Below the pieces are notes generated by a model, which searched no databases, was not told the DNA's origin, and was given only the letters and a program-made list of their open reading frames with translations. 64,000 bases of DNA from Acinetobacter baumannii (lineage in GTDB: Bacteria; Pseudomonadota; Gammaproteobacteria; Pseudomonadales; Moraxellaceae). Where the stretch lies: positions 1-64,000 of the forward strand of contig NZ_JADVOP010000014.1 in NCBI RefSeq assembly GCF_016508585.1. The letters are read 5' to 3'. The stretch's first letter is position 1, and each line of letters begins with the position of its first letter. Below are positions 33,748-43,295 of the stretch, piece after piece. A program made the position numbers and the translations under genes.

Positions 33748-33827
33748 AATTCAGTATTAGTATTAGAAAATTTAAAATAGAGATATGGTCACGAGAGGAT
33801 ATTGTGGCCAAATGTAAAGGGACTCGC

Positions 33828-35129
33828 ATGATGGATACCGTATTTTCATCTGATACAGATGCTATTCGTAAATCTGCATATCGAAAAATTGCATTTCGGC
33901 TGATGCCATTTTTGATGCTTTGTTATTTTTGTGCTTACCTAGACCGTGTAAATGTTGGTTTTGCCAAACTTCAAATGATGAGTGATTTACAGTTCAGTGA
34001 AGCTGTTTATGGACTCGGCGCAGGTATTTTCTTTATAGGATATTTCTTATGTGAAGTACCGAGCAACATTGTGCTGCATAAAGTTGGTGCTCGACGTTGG
34101 ATTGCTCGGATCATGATTACATGGGGTATTTTGTCAGGCTGTTTTGCATTTGTTGAAACAGAGTGGCAATTCTATACCTTACGCTTCTTACTCGGTGTTG
34201 CTGAAGCTGGATTAGCGCCAGGTTTATTACTTTATCTTACCTATTGGTTCCCATCTTATCGTCGGGCCCGTATGACTGTGCTGTGGTTTATTGCGATCCC
34301 AATTTCAGGAATGATTGGTGGACCTCTGTCTGGCTTAATCATGGATCAAATGAACAATGTGCAAGGATGGCATGGTTGGCAATGGATGTTTGTACTTGAA
34401 GCTATACCTACAGTGGTTGTTGGTTTGTTAGTCCTCGCGGTTCTAAAAGATTCTGTTCAAGATGCACATTGGTTAACAAGTGCTGAAAAGAATTTAGTTC
34501 AGCAAGAAATTGCTCAAGATAATCAACAGAAAGAAGGGCATAGCAGTATTAAAGACTTCATTAGTGATAAACGCTTGTGGTTACTTGCTGGAATCTACTT
34601 TTGTGTCGTAATGGGGCAATATGCAATTACTTTCTGGTTGCCTACCTTAATTCGTAACTCGGGCATTAGCGACAACTGGCATATAGGTTTGCTGACCAGC
34701 CTACCTTATATGTGTGCAATAGTTGTAATGCTGTTAGCAGGCCGTAGCGGAGATCACTTTAGAGAGCGTCGCTGGCATTTGATTATTCCTATGTGTGCTG
34801 GTGCCGTTGCACTGACCTTCGCAACCTTGTTTGTCTCCAATCTAACTCTATCACTGATTTGTTTATGTATTGCGGCATCGGGTGTACTCACTGCATCTTC
34901 TTTATTTTGGATGTTGCCAACCAACTTTTTAGGTGGTGTTTCAGCCGCCGCAGGCATTGCAGGAATCAATAGTTTTGCCAATCTCGCTGGATTTTGTTCT
35001 CCGTTTCTCATTGGCTGGATTACAACTAATACAGGTTCGAATGCCATAGGTATGTTCTTAATCACAGCAGTCTTGGTTGTCGGCGCCAGCCTAGTACTGC
35101 GCGTTCCAGCAAAACTGGTTAATCGTTAA
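33828..35129 (+). CDS. MFS transporter, anion:cation symporter family
   Basis: A 12-helix major-facilitator carrier of 433 residues. The pattern CYFCAYLDRVNVGFAKLQM followed by GYFLCEVPSNIVLHKVGARRWI is the signature of the ACS family (tartrate, phthalate, hexuronate carriers). A long central loop (LTSAEKNLVQQEIAQDNQQK) separates the halves. ATG 33,828 has AAGGG 7 bases upstream, so the longer GTG start at 33,804 is not used. The transketolase subunit follows after 15 bp. The carrier likely brings in the acidic or polyol substrate of the operon. Confidence 0.88.
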   Translation: MMDTVFSSDTDAIRKSAYRKIAFRLMPFLMLCYFCAYLDRVNVGFAKLQMMSDLQFSEAVYGLGAGIFFIGYFLCEVPSNIVLHKVGARRWIARIMITWGILSGCFAFVETEWQFYTLRFLLGVAEAGLAPGLLLYLTYWFPSYRRARMTVLWFIAIPISGMIGGPLSGLIMDQMNNVQGWHGWQWMFVLEAIPTVVVGLLVLAVLKDSVQDAHWLTSAEKNLVQQEIAQDNQQKEGHSSIKDFISDKRLWLLAGIYFCVVMGQYAITFWLPTLIRNSGISDNWHIGLLTSLPYMCAIVVMLLAGRSGDHFRERRWHLIIPMCAGAVALTFATLFVSNLTLSLICLCIAASGVLTASSLFWMLPTNFLGGVSAAAGIAGINSFANLAGFCSPFLIGWITTNTGSNAIGMFLITAVLVVGASLVLRVPAKLVNR

Positions 35130-35144
35130 TAAGAGAAGTTCATC

Positions 35145-35990
35145 ATGTCAAATATTAATAAAGAAGTTCGTATTGCTGAACTACAGCAACGTGCATATAA
35201 CATTCGTCAACATGCGTTACGTATGGGACAAGTACAGGGCCAAGGTTATGTTGGACAGGCCTTAGGTGCAGCTGATCTACTCGCAGTTTCTTATTTTCAT
35301 GCAATGAAATATCAGCCTGAAAATCCTGAGTGGGAAGGAAGAGATCGCTTTTATCTTTCAATAGGGCATTATGCAATTGCTTTATATGCTGCTTTGATCG
35401 AAGCAAAAGTTATTCCAGTTGAAGAACTAGAAACGTATGGTTCTGATGACAGTCGTTTACCTATGTCAGGCATGGCAACCTATACCCCAGGTATGGAAAT
35501 CACAGGTGGTTCTTTGGGGCATGGTTTAGGTATTGCGGTAGGTGCTTGCCTAGGATTAAAGCAAAAGAAATCAGAGTCTTTTGTTTATAACTTCCTATCA
35601 GACGGTGAGCTCAATGAAGGCTCGACATGGGAAGCCGTTATGTCAGCTTCACATTGGAAATTAGATAATCTAATTGCAATTATTGATGTGAATAATCAGC
35701 AAGCCGATGGGCATTCAAGTGAAATTCTTGCTTTTGAACCGATTGTAGATCGTTGGAAGTCTTTTGGTTGGTATACGCAACGCGTAGATGGCAACAATAT
35801 GGAAGCTTTACTTGATGCTTTCGATCAAGCAAAAAACCATAAAGGAGCATGCCCAAGAGTCATTATTTGCGATACCCAAATGGGTAAAGGTGTTTCTTTT
35901 TTAGAAAGTCGTGAAAAAACACATTTTATTCGCGTGGATGAACGCGAATGGGATGAAGCTTTAAATATATTAACCCATTACGGCAAATAA
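35145..35990 (+). CDS. Transketolase-like enzyme, N-terminal subunit
   Basis: The thiamine-diphosphate-binding half of a split transketolase, 281 residues. Visible are GGSLGHGLGIAVGACLGLK and the TPP/Mg motif DGELNEGSTWEAVMSASHWKL with NN in VNNQQADGHS. The pyrimidine-binding and C-terminal domains are in the next gene, 13 bp downstream. Split transketolases are usually specialised catabolic enzymes (for example apulose-phosphate or sulfo-sugar transketolases) rather than the housekeeping pentose-phosphate enzyme, which is a single longer chain. Confidence 0.92.
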   Translation: MSNINKEVRIAELQQRAYNIRQHALRMGQVQGQGYVGQALGAADLLAVSYFHAMKYQPENPEWEGRDRFYLSIGHYAIALYAALIEAKVIPVEELETYGSDDSRLPMSGMATYTPGMEITGGSLGHGLGIAVGACLGLKQKKSESFVYNFLSDGELNEGSTWEAVMSASHWKLDNLIAIIDVNNQQADGHSSEILAFEPIVDRWKSFGWYTQRVDGNNMEALLDAFDQAKNHKGACPRVIICDTQMGKGVSFLESREKTHFIRVDEREWDEALNILTHYGK

Positions 35991-36003
35991 GGAGTTTAGA
36001 TCC

Positions 36004-37008
36004 ATGAGCCAATTAGCGAACTCCCCTAAGAAAAAATTAAAAACGTCTGCCATGATTGCTTCGATAGCTGCAGAAGGGCAACCAACCAAGCCTGCACCAT
36101 TTGGACATGCTTTAAACGCGCTAGCGAAAGAACGTGATGATATTGTTGGATTATCCGCAGATCTATCCAAATATACAGATCTACATATTTTCGCGAATCA
36201 AAATCCAGACAAGTTCTTTCAAATGGGAATGGCAGAACAACTCTTGATGAGTGCTGCGGCTGGATTAGCTCGAGAAGGCTTCGTTCCTTTTGCCACGACT
36301 TATGCTGTATTCGCCTCACGTCGTGCTTATGATTTTATTTGTATGGCGATTGCCGAAGATAATCTGAATGTGAAAATTGTAGCAGCCCTTCCTGGTTTAA
36401 CTACAGGATATGGACCAAGTCACCAAGCCACAGAAGACATTGCAATTTTCCGTGGAATGCCAAATTTAATGATCATTGATCCATGTGATGCTTTGGAAAT
36501 TGAACAGGCTATTCCGCAGATCGCTGCTCATCAAGGTCCTGTTTATATGCGTTTGTTACGTGGTCAAGTTCCATTGGTACTGGATAAATATAACTACCAA
36601 TTTAAATTAGGTAAGGCTCAAGTTATTAAACCTGGCAAAGACCTGTTGATTATTTCTACAGGGCTGCTGACTATGCGTGCGCTTGAGGCCGCTGAAGAAC
36701 TTGAAAAAGAAGGAATTGAAGTTTCAGTTCTACATGTCCCAACCATTAAGCCTCTTGATGAAGAAACGATTTTAGCTGAAGTTGCAAAAGAAGGACGACC
36801 AGTACTTACTGCTGAAAATCATTCTGTGGTTGGGGGCTTAGGTGAGGCAGTTGGAACATTGCTGTTAAGAAATGGGCAACATCCACGTTTTGATATGATT
36901 GGTTTACCAGATGCATTTTTAGATGCTGGAGCATTACCAACATTGCATGATCGTTATGGTATTTCTACAGAAGCAGTTAAAGAGAAAATTAAAAATCACT
37001 TAATCTAA
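36004..37008 (+). CDS. Transketolase-like enzyme, C-terminal subunit
   Basis: The Pyr and C-terminal domains of the split transketolase, 334 residues. The Pyr domain carries the catalytic Glu in FQMGMAEQLLMSAAAGLAREG. Next come PFATTYAVFASRRAYDFI and the substrate-side TGYGPSHQATEDIAIFRGMPN. The C-terminal domain has DLLIISTGLLTMRALEAAEEL and LTAENHSVVGGLGEAVG. It completes the enzyme with the previous gene. No sugar kinase or isomerase gene accompanies the pair, so a non-phosphorylated donor or acceptor is possible. Confidence 0.92.
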   Translation: MSQLANSPKKKLKTSAMIASIAAEGQPTKPAPFGHALNALAKERDDIVGLSADLSKYTDLHIFANQNPDKFFQMGMAEQLLMSAAAGLAREGFVPFATTYAVFASRRAYDFICMAIAEDNLNVKIVAALPGLTTGYGPSHQATEDIAIFRGMPNLMIIDPCDALEIEQAIPQIAAHQGPVYMRLLRGQVPLVLDKYNYQFKLGKAQVIKPGKDLLIISTGLLTMRALEAAEELEKEGIEVSVLHVPTIKPLDEETILAEVAKEGRPVLTAENHSVVGGLGEAVGTLLLRNGQHPRFDMIGLPDAFLDAGALPTLHDRYGISTEAVKEKIKNHLI

Positions 37009-37034
37009 GAGAGTCCAACTCTATTAGTGAATTG

Positions 37035-37070
37035 AGCATGGTGTATGACAGGAGTCCCGCCATGCTGCAA
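37035..37070 (+). terminator. Weak terminator after the transketolase operon
   Basis: Stem AGCATGG / CCATGCT with an 18-base loop, followed by GCAATTTTA. The poor T tract could allow read-through to the porin gene. Confidence 0.4.
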
Positions 37071-37169
37071 TTTTATCACACTAATTTTAATCCAATTTAA
37101 TCACTCAAAATAGCTTATTCAATTCGCTGTTTAGGGAAACTGATATTCAAAATTTGCAGGGATTGTGCA

Positions 37170-38432
37170 ATGAAAAAAAGTAATTTTTTATGTCTTATTG
37201 GTGTTCTTATTGGAACAAATACAGCTTGTTTTGCTGAGAACTTATTTGATGTGAATCGGACAAATTTAACAGGAGATTGGGAGGGTGAACGGAAACAGCT
37301 AGTGGATAAAGGAATCAAATTTGATGCTAGTTCCAATCTCGATATTGCTTACTTGGCAGATGGAGGATATGCCCCACGACAAGACCCAACATATGTTAGC
37401 CAGTTTTCACTGGGTTCAACCTTAGATTTAGAAAAATTGATAAATATGGAAGGGGTGACTGTTCGAGCTTTAATTATGGCAAGACAAGGGCAGAGTGTAT
37501 CAGTAGAGCAGATTTCCGATCCGCAAGCACCGCAATTGGCCAATGTACAGGCAAATTATGGACGAGGTAATTCGGGTACAAGGCTTGCAGAACTATCGAT
37601 CGAAAAGAATTTTAGTAACGCAGCTACCAGTATTCGAGTTGGGCGTTTTGCCATGGGAACTTATTTCAATGTGATGTCCTGTGACTTTCAAAATAATTCT
37701 TTTTGCGGTGCGCAAATGGGGAAATGGCAAGGCAGTAAATGGATGAATGCACCTGTCAGCCAATGGGCTGTAATGTCTAAATATAGTTTTAACCCTGAGA
37801 CCTTTATACAATTTGGTGTATTCGAATATAACCCCAAAAACTTGGAAGAAAGTGAAGGATGGAATTTGGATACAAAAGATGCCGATGGCGTCAATATTCC
37901 TGTTGAACTTGTCTGGCAGCGTAAACAGGCGATTAATAACTTAGTTGGAATTTATCGTATAGGTGCATTTTACAATACGGCTGACGATCTCAAAAACCAA
38001 AAAGATATCGTGACAGGAGAACCTGAATCTCGCACATATGGGATGTGGGGAGTTGTGGAACAACAATTAACCCACAAAGACTCAACTCATCAAGGGCTGT
38101 ATGCTTTTATGAATTTCAGCTTTCATGATCAAACCACGAACAAAATTGAAAATATGCAACAAATGGGTTTGAAGTATGTGGGACTTTTAAATCATCATCC
38201 CAATGATATTGTAGGTTTTGCTGTGAATAGAGTTGATGTGAGTGATCGTTACAGCCGAACACACCAAGCGATTAATCAGGATGCTGAATATAATATTGAG
38301 GTGAACTATTCATATTTTCCAATGAAATGGTTGATGTTGAGACCTAATATTCAATATGTAATCAATCCTGGGGCAACGAGTTATGTGGATAATGCTCTAG
38401 TGCTAGGCTTAAGCTCGAAAATTATTTTTTAA
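37170..38432 (+). CDS. Carbohydrate porin, OprB family
   Basis: An outer-membrane barrel protein of 420 residues with a signal peptide (MKKSNFLCLIGVLIGTNTAC, FA). The mature protein begins NLFDVNRTNLTGDWEGERKQLVDKGIKFDASSNLDIAYLADGG, the OprB signature opening, and ends LVLGLSSKIIF with a terminal Phe for barrel assembly. It lies 161 bp after the transketolase genes on the same strand, and probably admits the sugar or sugar acid used by that operon. Confidence 0.88.
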   Translation: MKKSNFLCLIGVLIGTNTACFAENLFDVNRTNLTGDWEGERKQLVDKGIKFDASSNLDIAYLADGGYAPRQDPTYVSQFSLGSTLDLEKLINMEGVTVRALIMARQGQSVSVEQISDPQAPQLANVQANYGRGNSGTRLAELSIEKNFSNAATSIRVGRFAMGTYFNVMSCDFQNNSFCGAQMGKWQGSKWMNAPVSQWAVMSKYSFNPETFIQFGVFEYNPKNLEESEGWNLDTKDADGVNIPVELVWQRKQAINNLVGIYRIGAFYNTADDLKNQKDIVTGEPESRTYGMWGVVEQQLTHKDSTHQGLYAFMNFSFHDQTTNKIENMQQMGLKYVGLLNHHPNDIVGFAVNRVDVSDRYSRTHQAINQDAEYNIEVNYSYFPMKWLMLRPNIQYVINPGATSYVDNALVLGLSSKIIF

Positions 38433-38586
38433 GCAATCTTCATTTTAAGGATCTGAAAATTGTATTTAACTGTTTTAGATTATGGTCGCGGCTTTGGAGC
38501 AAAATTTAATTCTATGTCCAAGTGTGACATGAATGATCAAGTAAAATACTTTGTCTGAACCATATATTGAAATCTATGTAACAATA

Positions 38587-39243
38587 TTAGTCCCCAAAGT
38601 CGGCATATTCCTTCGAGATGAATTTGCCGTATTGAGTCCATGGTGGCGTAATGTTCACGTGTTGAATGTGGGTTTTGGTCAGGCTATAACTCTGTCCGTT
38701 TAAACTGCGAATATCGATGATCAGCGCTAGATTGTTTTTATTGTCCCATTTGATTTTAATCTTATTTTTTGCATTTTGGCTTTCGTACCATGTATAGCCA
38801 TTGCCTTGTTGCGTGATTTTCATTTTTTTCAGTGACCTGGAATCAAAGATGGAAAAGACACAGGTCCAACAGTGAGTTAAACCGAGCATTTCGATATCTA
38901 CATTTTGTAAATGAACCACAGTTTTATCTTCTGGCAGAACCAGATTAAGTCGTGTTGTTTTTTTATTGTCGATAAAATAATGTTGTGCTGTTTCCGATAA
39001 ATCCAAGTGTTTATGGTTGGGTTTATTTTTTATCTCAGTTGAATGTTGATGATGTTTGGGAAGAACTCGCTCAAGCCAAACGTTATTTTGATCCCGATAC
39101 ATACGTTCCTGAAATACCGAAGTGTGGGTAATACCATCATTTCCAATCACTTGGGACTCACGGCTAATGGTTGCTTTAAGCACTGGTGCAGCTTGAACAG
39201 CGTGGATGGAGGAGACAAATAACAGCATGATCATAAAACGCAT
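38587..39243 (-). CDS. Uncharacterised secreted protein downstream of alkaline phosphatases
   Basis: A 218-residue protein I do not recognise by family. It has a signal peptide (MRFMIMLLFVSSIHAVQAAP), then a beta-rich mature region with a His/Lys-rich stretch (PKHHQHSTEIKNKPNHKHLD) and a CWTC motif in GLTHCWTCVFSIF. CxxC with two Cys only might bind metal or form a disulfide. AGGA precedes the ATG by 6 bases. It follows two alkaline phosphatase genes on the same strand, but a terminator-like hairpin at 39,268-39,294 separates it from them. Confidence 0.7.
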   Translation of the reverse strand: MRFMIMLLFVSSIHAVQAAPVLKATISRESQVIGNDGITHTSVFQERMYRDQNNVWLERVLPKHHQHSTEIKNKPNHKHLDLSETAQHYFIDNKKTTRLNLVLPEDKTVVHLQNVDIEMLGLTHCWTCVFSIFDSRSLKKMKITQQGNGYTWYESQNAKNKIKIKWDNKNNLALIIDIRSLNGQSYSLTKTHIQHVNITPPWTQYGKFISKEYADFGD

Positions 39244-39263
39244 AAATAATCCTGTATAAGCAA

Positions 39264-39294
39264 GAAAACCTCAGCTGATATTTCTCGCTGAGGT
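39264..39294 (-). terminator. Terminator after the second alkaline phosphatase
   Basis: On the minus strand a perfect 8-bp stem ACCTCAGC / GCTGAGGT with an 11-base loop is followed by TTTTCTTG. It lies about 18 bp after the phosphatase stop. Confidence 0.85.
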
Positions 39295-39311
39295 CTTAAA
39301 TGGATCGAAAT

Positions 39312-40841
39312 TTAGAAACCAAACGCTTCTTTTAATTTACTAAAGACCCAAGTGTTATCACGTGTTCCTTTGAATATCGATGAACCGGCACCTTCTGCAT
39401 AAAGTAGAACATCCCCCCCTCCATGTGTTTCTGAACCCGGCGCACCCATGCGAATGCCAACTTCTTGTAGATAATCATCAGCGGCAGCTTCTTGTTCTGA
39501 AATGCTGGCACGAGATGTCGGACGTGGTCCTCCCCCATTACCGAATACCAGTACTGATCCATTGCGACCATTCACATCAACGGCAGGCGCATGTGGTTTA
39601 CCATCCGCCAATATACGATTTGGTGCAGCAGCACTGCTTGCCACAGCATACAGATAGCTTAGCCCTAGAATCCCGGGATTAGTCGATGTGGTTTTTCCAG
39701 TACGAGCATTGTAGCCATTAAAGGTTAAGGTGTGGTCATGGTCTGCTGTGACCACGATTAGGGTGTTTTTCAGGTCAGGGTCAGTTTGTTTCACTTTGTC
39801 CAATGCTGCTTTGATTGCATTATCAAAGGCAATGGTGTCTTGGAATGAGCGTTTGGCATTGGTACCATGCAGAGCATGATCAATACGACCGCCTTCAACC
39901 ATCAAAAAGTAACCTTTATCGCCACTTTGTGCCTGTAGCATTTCCAATGATTTCACCGTCATTTCTGCAAGACTAGGTTGATCAGGCGCCTTTCCATTTA
40001 AACGATCCAGATCATAGGCAAGGTGAGAGGTAGCTGTATAAAGACCAATATATTTTTTGTTGAGGGGTGCCGCTTGCATTTCAGCTTTATTTGCAGCTAC
40101 GGTATAACCTTTGGCAGCCAATTCACTCAATAAATTACGCCCGTCAATACGTCCTCTGCTATTGCTCATGCTGTATGGGGTGAAGTGATTACGACCACCG
40201 CCCATCAATACATCCACACCATCCAGTAATTTGCTGTTGTAGCCAACTCCACCAGGAATAATTTGACGGGCAATTTCAAACTGCGCATTCCGATTGCAGA
40301 CATGTGCAAATGTTGCAGCAGGGGTTGCATGGGTCAACTCAGTTGTGGTGATTGCACCGACTTTTTTACCTCTGGCTTTTGCCAACTCAAGAATCGTCAT
40401 TGCAGGTGTTCCCGCCGCAGTGCTTGAACCTGGTTCTGGACAACGGTTTACAGCATTTGAAACCTGTGTCCCATCAGGTGCTTTTCCTGAGCCGGGTTCT
40501 ACAGCAACTGTACCAGGCGTCATTCCAATCACTTCATTGCGAGTTTTTTGTCCAGTCATATATGCCGCCATGGAGGGAGCACTGTCTGTGGTTTGTCCAT
40601 CTTCTGAAAATGTTTTGATACGTACCGAACGACTAAATGTATCCATGGTGAGTTTTCCTGATTCGCCATAGGCATAGATTCGACTGGCTGTGACTACTGT
40701 TGGTCCCATACCATCACCAAGAAAAAAGATGATATTTTTTGCTTCACCCGCGGCTTGAACAGACAGACTGCTGAGTAATAATGTAGCACCCATGATCGGG
40801 GAGATGAGATTCAGTTTGTTTAATTTTATATTTTTTGACAT
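39312..40841 (-). CDS. Alkaline phosphatase, secreted
   Basis: A metal-dependent phosphomonoesterase of the alkaline phosphatase superfamily, 509 residues. The signal peptide ends near LSVQAAGEA. The metal-binding Asp lies in NIIFFLGDGMGPTVV. The nucleophile Ser is in TDSAPSMAAYMTGQKT. ALHGTNAKRSFQDT and VVTADHDHTLTFNGY supply further metal ligands, and the C-terminal His is in GSETHGGGDVLLYAEGAGS. It is the second of a tandem pair, 15 bp after its paralogue and with a good ribosome site (AAGGAA). Phosphate starvation control is likely, but no clear Pho box is seen. Confidence 0.92.
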   Translation of the reverse strand: MSKNIKLNKLNLISPIMGATLLLSSLSVQAAGEAKNIIFFLGDGMGPTVVTASRIYAYGESGKLTMDTFSRSVRIKTFSEDGQTTDSAPSMAAYMTGQKTRNEVIGMTPGTVAVEPGSGKAPDGTQVSNAVNRCPEPGSSTAAGTPAMTILELAKARGKKVGAITTTELTHATPAATFAHVCNRNAQFEIARQIIPGGVGYNSKLLDGVDVLMGGGRNHFTPYSMSNSRGRIDGRNLLSELAAKGYTVAANKAEMQAAPLNKKYIGLYTATSHLAYDLDRLNGKAPDQPSLAEMTVKSLEMLQAQSGDKGYFLMVEGGRIDHALHGTNAKRSFQDTIAFDNAIKAALDKVKQTDPDLKNTLIVVTADHDHTLTFNGYNARTGKTTSTNPGILGLSYLYAVASSAAAPNRILADGKPHAPAVDVNGRNGSVLVFGNGGGPRPTSRASISEQEAAADDYLQEVGIRMGAPGSETHGGGDVLLYAEGAGSSIFKGTRDNTWVFSKLKEAFGF

Positions 40842-40856
40842 GGTTATATTCCTTGT

Positions 40857-42446
40857 TTACAGACCAATGGCTTTACGAATACGTTGGAAAACTTCAGTAT
40901 TTTCCAGACTGCCATGAAAGTTTTCCGATCCTGCTCCAATGGCGCCTAAAAATACATCCGTTCCTCCGTGAGTTTCATCATCTGCAAATCCTGTCTGCAC
41001 AACCGCTTCTTGCTGGAAGTCATCCGAGGCGACACCTGTACACCATCCCACTGTGCTGATTTTTGTACCGAGACTATCGGTATAATTTCCAGCAGGTCCA
41101 CTGACAGGATTACAAATATCACTGTCTAGCAAAGCGCCACGTGGTTCTTTTCGATCAAAATCGAGCCGTTTTTTTCCAGTACCAAAACCGATAATGGCGT
41201 AAGGGTTGCCATTGATATCTTTTGCGACACCATCACCGTTATAGTTTTTAACCAGTCCAAGAACACTGGTTTCACCCCCCTTGACATATTTTCCCGTACG
41301 TTTTGCATAACCATTCAATACCATTGTATGGTCATGGTCAGCAGTCACCACTATCAGAGTATTCTTAAGTTCGGGGTCTGTTTTACGGATTTTTTCGATT
41401 GCTGTTTGAATGGCATTGTCAAATGCTACGGTATCTTGAAGTCCTCTTTTCGCATTGGTGTCATGGAGTGCATGATCGATACGTCCACCTTCCACCATGA
41501 GAAAAAAGCTTTTATTTTTGGCTTGTAGTACGTCAATTGCCTTACTGGTGAGATCGGCAAGACTCGGTTCATCAATTTTTTTATTGATTCGATCAAGATC
41601 GTAATTGAGATGACTGGAATTAAATAAGCCTAAAAGCTTTTGAGTTTTGCTCGGATCGACTTTGTTAAAATCAGTTCCATTTGCCACAAAGGTATAACCT
41701 TGCTTTTGCATTTCCTGAATGAGATCTCGACCATCGGCACGTTTTCCACCGGCAGTGGTGGGTTTAAATTGTCTCAAACCTCCACCCAAAATCACATCCA
41801 CGCCATCTTTGAGTTTACTGTTGTATGCTGCATAGCCCGCACCTTTACCGCCTGGAACCAATTGTGCTGCAATATCATTTTCTGCGTCACGGTGACAAAC
41901 ATGCGCATAGGTTGTTGCTGGAGTAGCATGAGTTACACGGGTTGTGGTGACAATACCTGTGCCCATTCCTCTTGACTTGGCAAGTTCAAGCAGTGTTTCT
42001 GCTGGTTTTTTATCTTTATTGTCCGCAGCAGCATCACAGTTGCTTGTACCATTGCTATTGGGTGGTGTAGCAACCGTACCTGTCTGCATGGAAATGACTT
42101 CATTTTTCATTTTCACGCCAGTCATATAGGCAGCCATTGATGGAGCACTGTCTGTGACTTGACCGTCTTCAGAAAAAGTCCGTACAAAAGCTGATTCGGG
42201 TAAGCGATCAATGGTTAAATCACCATCTTCTCCCACTGAATAAATTCGCGCAGCGGTTAATGTGGTGATCCCCATTCCATCGCCCAAGAAGAAAATTACA
42301 TTCTTAGCGGTCGGTTTTACAGGTGTGACCACTTGTGGACCATCTTTGTCACTATCCGAGCAAGCGGTAATACTTGTGCCGCCAAGGATTGTCAACAAGC
42401 TGAATGCGAGAAGATTTTTCCTCTTGATCATTGTTAGAAGGAACAT
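40857..42446 (-). CDS. Alkaline phosphatase, lipoprotein paralogue
   Basis: A 529-residue paralogue of the next gene with the same catalytic plan: VIFFLGDGMGITTL, nucleophile in TDSAPSMAAYMTGVKM, ALHDTNAKRGLQDT, VTADHDHTMVLNGY, and DDETHGGTDVFLGAIG. Unlike its neighbour it has a lipobox (LGGTSITAC), so it is probably membrane-anchored while the partner is soluble. It has an insert of about 60 residues before the last metal ligand that contains two Cys (ALLDSDICNP, STVGWCTG), perhaps a disulfide. The start has AAGGAT about 10 bases upstream. Confidence 0.92.
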   Translation of the reverse strand: MFLLTMIKRKNLLAFSLLTILGGTSITACSDSDKDGPQVVTPVKPTAKNVIFFLGDGMGITTLTAARIYSVGEDGDLTIDRLPESAFVRTFSEDGQVTDSAPSMAAYMTGVKMKNEVISMQTGTVATPPNSNGTSNCDAAADNKDKKPAETLLELAKSRGMGTGIVTTTRVTHATPATTYAHVCHRDAENDIAAQLVPGGKGAGYAAYNSKLKDGVDVILGGGLRQFKPTTAGGKRADGRDLIQEMQKQGYTFVANGTDFNKVDPSKTQKLLGLFNSSHLNYDLDRINKKIDEPSLADLTSKAIDVLQAKNKSFFLMVEGGRIDHALHDTNAKRGLQDTVAFDNAIQTAIEKIRKTDPELKNTLIVVTADHDHTMVLNGYAKRTGKYVKGGETSVLGLVKNYNGDGVAKDINGNPYAIIGFGTGKKRLDFDRKEPRGALLDSDICNPVSGPAGNYTDSLGTKISTVGWCTGVASDDFQQEAVVQTGFADDETHGGTDVFLGAIGAGSENFHGSLENTEVFQRIRKAIGL

Positions 42447-43295
42447 AAACTAAATATCCTTTGAATAATAATAATGGCTTTTTTTGTTCAATTTGAGTCT
42501 ATTTACTGTTGATGACATTTTTATTGCTAAGTTTAGAATTTCTTAAAAATGACTAAATTGTAATTTTGATGAGGTGTTATTGAAATTTTATAAATGATTG
42601 AATGGCAGGGAATATGAAAAAAATAAACTTCTTGATGAAGCAAGATACGCTTGCGGGGGCGTAATGCATACTTAATTTTTTATCACTTTAATCGCTTTAA
42701 TTCTTTAAGAAATTGATAAAACAATGCGATGTTATTTTTCATGATTGCTGTTCAGTGTACTGAAAAAAAGCTTCAGCAGTATTTTAATGGATATTTTGAT
42801 TGATTTTAGCAATAAATTTTGGATCACAGACATCAAATATTATGTAGATAAACTTTTGCTATGTGCCAGTAATCAAAGTGAATATTCATATATGACATTC
42901 ATTTATTTAAATGATTAGCCAATAAAAAGTAAAAAGCCATTGATATAAGCTGACACCGATAAATTAAGTTGAGATATTTGATCAATACAATTTCTTTCAA
43001 AAGAGATAGCAGGATTTTTACTTGAAAATGACAATAATATTGATACTTTTAAATGTCAAAAAAATAAATAATTGTTTTATATATTAATTTTAAGGGGTAA
43101 ATGTAAAAAATCCCTCTCATTTATTTTGTGCACAAAAAATCATGCTTTAGGTCAGTTTCTTATATTTTCTGTCCTTTTTATTATCTTTTTGCTATGTCGA
43201 CACATTGTATGATTTAAAAAATCGGGAATTAGACAATGTGTCGACACAATCTGGATGGATTGAAAATGATATCTGGTTAAATGCAGGGATGTTTT
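42447..43295. other. Long AT-rich intergenic region
   Basis: About 850 bp without a convincing gene separate the phosphatases from the GntR gene. It contains the GntR operator dyads (43,195-43,246). A 16-codon frame (42,614-42,664) with AGGGA ahead is noted but not called. The rest shows no repeat, RNA gene or remnant I can name. Confidence 0.45.
43195..43246. promoter_or_regulatory. Paired GntR-type operators, 14-bp inverted repeat
   Basis: TGTCGACACATTGT (43,195-43,208) and ACAATGTGTCGACA (43,233-43,246) are perfect inverted copies 24 bp apart. Each holds the palindrome TGTCGACA, which matches the GT-N-AC type site of FadR/FCD GntR regulators. The region ends 50 bp before the GntR start codon, suggesting autoregulation. 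Confidence 0.8.

Noticed and set aside
39380..40671. Several open frames antisense to the alkaline phosphatase genes
   Set aside because: They are shadows of a strongly supported coding strand and show no conserved features or ribosome sites.
42481..42560. A Pho-box-like sequence (TGTCAT) upstream of the alkaline phosphatases
   Set aside because: Only one half site fits; the second 7-mer at the required spacing matches poorly.
42614..42664. A 16-codon frame starting MKKINFLMK with AGGGA upstream
   Set aside because: It stands alone in a long AT-rich gap, with no neighbour it could lead into and no recognisable peptide class.
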